From Xenophilus arseniciresistens (lineage in GTDB: Bacteria > Pseudomonadota > Gammaproteobacteria > Burkholderiales > Burkholderiaceae_C), in contig NZ_JAQIPB010000003.1 in NCBI RefSeq assembly GCF_028023875.1, forward strand, positions 372,001 through 436,000: a stretch of DNA of 64,000 nucleotides, read 5' to 3'. Below the pieces are notes generated by a model. It was given only the letters and a program-made list of their open reading frames with translations. It ran no database searches and had not been told where the DNA came from. Shown piece by piece: positions 60,991 to 64,000 of this stretch; within the stretch, counting starts at the first letter, position 1, and each line of letters begins with the position of its first letter. The position numbers were made by a program, and so were the translations under genes.

Positions 60991-61104
60991 TCAGCGGCCC
61001 AGCACGACCATGCGGACCATGAAGCCGATGAAAAAGAGCAAGGCAATGGACGCCAGCGTGAGGGCCATGCGTCGGTTCTTGCGCTTTTGCTCGGGCGTCA
61101 TCAT
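60991..61104 (-). CDS. 37-residue membrane peptide in the oxidase cluster
   Basis: On the minus strand MMTPEQKRKNRRMALTLASI continues with a hydrophobic ALLFFIGFMVRMVVLGR, ending at TGA 60991. A basic head plus one membrane helix, between coxA (18 bases) and ctaG (17 bases), matches the short oxidase assembly/subunit peptide I recall at this place in Burkholderiales. It is too short for ordinary gene finding. The start may be either of two adjacent Met codons. Likely an inner-membrane assembly factor or small subunit. Confidence 0.8.
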   Translation of the reverse strand: MMTPEQKRKNRRMALTLASIALLFFIGFMVRMVVLGR

Positions 61105-61122
61105 GCGGTGCTTGCCTTGGCC

Positions 61123-62757
61123 TCAGGCCACGATGCGGGTGGCCGTCGCGTCGAGCTTGGGCGGGGTTTCAAAGGTGTGGAAGGGTGCCGGCGAAGGCAC
61201 TTCCCATTCCAGACCTTCGGCCGCTTCCCAGGGCTTCTGAGGCGCCGGCTCGCCCTTGCCGCGCATGGCCGGCAGCACGATGAACAGGAAGAAGTACACC
61301 TGCGCGAAGCCGAAGAAGAAGGCGCCCACGGTGGCGATCGCGTTGAAGTCGGCGAACTGCATGGGGTAGTCCGCATAGCGGCGCGGCATACCGGCCAGCC
61401 CCAGGAAGTGCATCGGGAAGAAGGTGACGTTGAAGGAGATCAGCGACCACCAGAAGTGCAGCTTGCCGCGCGCCTCGCTGTACATCACGCCCGTCCACTT
61501 GGGCAGCCAGTAGTACACGCCCGCGAACATGGCATAGAGCGAGCCGGCCACCAGCACGTAGTGGAAGTGCGCCACCACGTAATAGGTGTCCTGCAGCTGG
61601 ATGTCGACCGGCGCCACGGCCAGGATCAGGCCCGTGAAGCCGCCCATGGTGAACACGAAGATGAAGCCCACGGCAAACAGCATGGGCGTCTCGAAGGTCA
61701 TCGAGCCCTGCCACATGGTGGCGATCCAGTTGAAGATCTTCACGGCCGTGGGCACCGCGATCAGCATGGTCGCGTACATGAAGAAGAGCTGGCCCGTCAC
61801 CGGCATGCCGGTGGTGAACATGTGGTGCGCCCACACGATGAAGGACAGGATGGCGATGGACGAGGTGGCGTACACCATCGAGGCGTAGCCGAAGAGCTTC
61901 TTGCGCGCGAAGGCCGGCACGATCTGGCTGATGATGCCGAAGGCCGGCAGGATCATGATGTAGACCTCGGGGTGGCCGAAGAACCAGAAGATGTGCTGGT
62001 ACATCACCGGGTCGCCGCCGCCGGCGGGGTTGAAGAAGCTGGTGCCAAAGTGGCGGTCGGTCAGCGTCATGGTGATGGCGCCGGCCAGCACGGGCATCAC
62101 GGCGATCAGCAGGTAGGCGGTGATCAGCCAGGTCCAGACGAACATGGGCATCTTCATCAGCGTCATGCCGGGGGCGCGCATGTTGAGGATCGTGACGATG
62201 ATGTTGATCGAGCCCATGATCGAGGAAGCGCCCAGGATGTGCATCGCGAAGATGCCGGCGTCCATCGAGGGGCCCATCTGCAGCGTCAGCGGCGCGTACA
62301 GCGTCCAGCCCGCGGCGGGTGCGCCGCCAGGCATGAAGAACGAGCCCACGAGCATGATGGCCGCCGGAATCATCAGCCAGAAGCTGAAGTTGTTCATGCG
62401 CGCGAAGGCCATGTCGGAAGCGCCGATCTGCAGCGGGATCATCCAGTTCGCGAAGCCCACGAAGGCCGGCATGATCGCGCCGAACACCATGATCAGGCCG
62501 TGCATGGTGGTGAACTGGTTGAACAGCTCGGGGTTGACCAGTTGCAGCCCGGGCTGGAACAGCTCGGCGCGGATCAGCAGCGCCAGCAGGCCGCCCACCA
62601 TCAGCATCGTGAAGCTGAACAGCAGGTACAGCGTGCCGATGTCCTTGTGGTTGGTGGCAAAGAGCCAGCGGCGCCAGCCGTGGGGATGATCATGATGCTC
62701 ATCATGCGCATGCCCGTCGTGCGAGGCGTGGCCGTGAGGGTCGAGAACTGCGCTCAT
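61123..62757 (-). CDS. ctaD: Cytochrome c oxidase subunit I
   Basis: A 544-residue twelve-helix catalytic subunit. Features include the heme a ligand in [15 protein letters not shown], the CuB/cross-linked Tyr segment [10 protein letters not shown], the CuB His pair in [10 protein letters not shown], the K-channel region and the heme a/a3 ligands in [10 protein letters not shown]. The N-terminus has a His-rich stretch ([20 protein letters not shown]) that could bind copper. GGAAGA precedes the ATG at 62757. Confidence 0.98.
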   Translation of the reverse strand: MSAVLDPHGHASHDGHAHDEHHDHPHGWRRWLFATNHKDIGTLYLLFSFTMLMVGGLLALLIRAELFQPGLQLVNPELFNQFTTMHGLIMVFGAIMPAFVGFANWMIPLQIGASDMAFARMNNFSFWLMIPAAIMLVGSFFMPGGAPAAGWTLYAPLTLQMGPSMDAGIFAMHILGASSIMGSINIIVTILNMRAPGMTLMKMPMFVWTWLITAYLLIAVMPVLAGAITMTLTDRHFGTSFFNPAGGGDPVMYQHIFWFFGHPEVYIMILPAFGIISQIVPAFARKKLFGYASMVYATSSIAILSFIVWAHHMFTTGMPVTGQLFFMYATMLIAVPTAVKIFNWIATMWQGSMTFETPMLFAVGFIFVFTMGGFTGLILAVAPVDIQLQDTYYVVAHFHYVLVAGSLYAMFAGVYYWLPKWTGVMYSEARGKLHFWWSLISFNVTFFPMHFLGLAGMPRRYADYPMQFADFNAIATVGAFFFGFAQVYFFLFIVLPAMRGKGEPAPQKPWEAAEGLEWEVPSPAPFHTFETPPKLDATATRIVA

Positions 62758-62789
62758 GGGACCGTCTTCCTTGTTATGGGGCGTAGGGC

Positions 62790-63959
62790 TTACTTGCCAC
62801 GCTGGGCCAGCACCTCGGCTGGCTGCACGATCTGGCCGGTCTTGTTGGACCAACTGTTCTTGGTGTAGCTGGCCACGGCTGCGATGTCCGTGTCGCTCAA
62901 CTGTGCCCACGCGGGCATGGCACCGTTGTTCTGGCCCTTGAGCAGGACCTGGATCTGCTTGTTGTGGTCTGCATCCAGCACCACGGCCGCGCCGTCCAGC
63001 GGCTTGATCGGGCCGGCGCCCTTGCCGTTGGCCTGGTGGCAGGCGGCGCAGTTGGCCGCGTAGACGCGTTCGCCGCGCGCCATGATCTCTGGCAGGGTCC
63101 AGACCTTGTTCGGATCGTCCAGCTTGGCCGCAGCTTCCTTGCGCTTGGTGTCCACCCAGGCCGTGTACTCAGCGGCCGTAACCACCTTCACATGGATGGG
63201 CATGTAGGCGTGTTCCTTGCCGCACAGCTCCTGGCACTGGCCGTAGAAATCACCCGTGCGTTCGGCGCGGAACCAGGTGTCGCGCACGAAGCCGGGAATC
63301 GCGTCCTGCTTGATGCCGAACTGCGGCACCGCAAAGGCGTGGATCACGTCGCTGGCCGTGGTGATGATGCGGATCTTCTGCTTCTCGGGTACCACCAGTG
63401 GGTTGTCCACCTTGAGCAGGTAGTCCACGGGCACGTCGCCCTTGGCGCCGGCGTCGGACATCGCGCGGTGCGAGCTGTCGAGCGTGGAGATGAAGGCCAG
63501 GCCTTCGCCCTCGCCGTTGATGTAGTCGTAGCCCCACTTCCACTGGTAGCCCGTGACCTTGATGGTCAGGTCGGCGTTGGTGGTGTCTTTCTGGGCGACC
63601 AGCAGCTTGGTGGCCGGCAGCGCCATGAGGATCACGATGATGAAGGGGATGATGGTCCAGATCACCTCGACCACCACCGATTCATGGAAGTTGGCGGCCT
63701 TGTGGCCCACCGACTTGCGGTGCTTCCAGATCGAATAGAACATGACCGAGAAGACGCCGACGAAGATGACCGTGCACAGGATCATCAGCGCCCAGTGCAG
63801 GAAATACTGCTCCTCGGCAATCTTTGTCACCCCCACCGGAAGGTTGAGTTGACGCACGGCCGGACCACCCGGCAGATCGCTGACGGCATGGGCCGCACCA
63901 CCGATCGTCGTGCCAAGGGTCAGCATCAGGGATGCCGGCTTGCTCCAAATGCTCTTCAT
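62790..63959 (-). CDS. ctaC: Cytochrome c oxidase subunit II with fused cytochrome c domain
   Basis: A 389-residue protein. It has a signal peptide (ending GGAAHA), two membrane helices ([37 protein letters not shown]) and a CuA domain with CQELCGKEH (Cys242, Cys246, His250) and a Met two residues on. The C-terminal cytochrome c domain carries CAACH (304-308), so this is a caa3-type arrangement. The ATG at 63959 gives the signal peptide; the ATG at 63989 adds ten polar residues and is less likely. Confidence 0.95.
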   Translation of the reverse strand: MKSIWSKPASLMLTLGTTIGGAAHAVSDLPGGPAVRQLNLPVGVTKIAEEQYFLHWALMILCTVIFVGVFSVMFYSIWKHRKSVGHKAANFHESVVVEVIWTIIPFIIVILMALPATKLLVAQKDTTNADLTIKVTGYQWKWGYDYINGEGEGLAFISTLDSSHRAMSDAGAKGDVPVDYLLKVDNPLVVPEKQKIRIITTASDVIHAFAVPQFGIKQDAIPGFVRDTWFRAERTGDFYGQCQELCGKEHAYMPIHVKVVTAAEYTAWVDTKRKEAAAKLDDPNKVWTLPEIMARGERVYAANCAACHQANGKGAGPIKPLDGAAVVLDADHNKQIQVLLKGQNNGAMPAWAQLSDTDIAAVASYTKNSWSNKTGQIVQPAEVLAQRGK

Positions 63960-64000
63960 CGTGTTCACTTCTTCAAGGCTTCCAAACAATCCACCGGCAC

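Overview
The window is high-GC DNA from a betaproteobacterium, almost certainly of the Burkholderiales and most like the Comamonadaceae. The evidence is the two Bug/TctC tricarboxylate receptors, the paired cyanophycin synthetases, the coxBA-ctaG-coxC-SURF1-ctaAB-sco1 order, an rpoH with a CIRCE operator, and a two-copy intergenic repeat of a kind I recall from that family. The window is densely coded: about 57 protein genes, no stretch over 300 bases without a gene, and no rRNA, tRNA, CRISPR, phage or transposase that I can see.

Layout. 1-4.8 kb: end of a LysR regulator, then a sulfatase, an FAD-linked 2-hydroxyacid oxidase and a Bug receptor, a small catabolic unit. 4.8-13 kb: a leftward cluster transcribed as dctP, aroQ, dctQ, dctM, a nine-repeat ELWxxDGT protein and a YncD/PqqU-type TonB receptor, with a divergent IclR regulator. 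I read this as a probable quinate/shikimate-type uptake and catabolic unit that also imports the cofactor PQQ. 13-21 kb: gspL-M-N-D-E-F, half of a type II secretion system. 21-27.8 kb: a class II Fic enzyme with a striking operator, a cytosolic 5'-nucleotidase, an SbmA/YddA-type ABC transporter, a monooxygenase-fold protein, queC, a solute-binding protein and a roadblock/LC7 protein.

27.9-35.8 kb: a cyanophycin locus. A DUF1854 protein and an ABC exporter-like protein face a P-loop-less CphA2-like protein and a full CphA1. 36-42 kb: two tandem secreted proteins with paired cysteines (no known function), a TTC38-like protein, hydrolases, a lipoprotein esterase and a phosphoglycerate-mutase family enzyme. 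42-51.8 kb: a second TRAP transporter with a maspardin-like hydrolase and a cupin under a divergent LysR gene, then a self-sufficient CYP116B-type P450 and a Bug receptor under a divergent IclR gene.

52-64 kb: a small exported repeat protein, then rpoH behind a perfect CIRCE element. The rest is the complete leftward cytochrome c oxidase biogenesis cluster: coxB with a fused cytochrome c domain, coxA, a 37-residue membrane peptide, ctaG, a DUF2970 protein, coxC, SURF1, an SCO-like anchored protein, ctaA, ctaB, sco1 and a HEAT-repeat DNA alkylation repair protein. Functions are read from sequence motifs and remembered families. No search was run.
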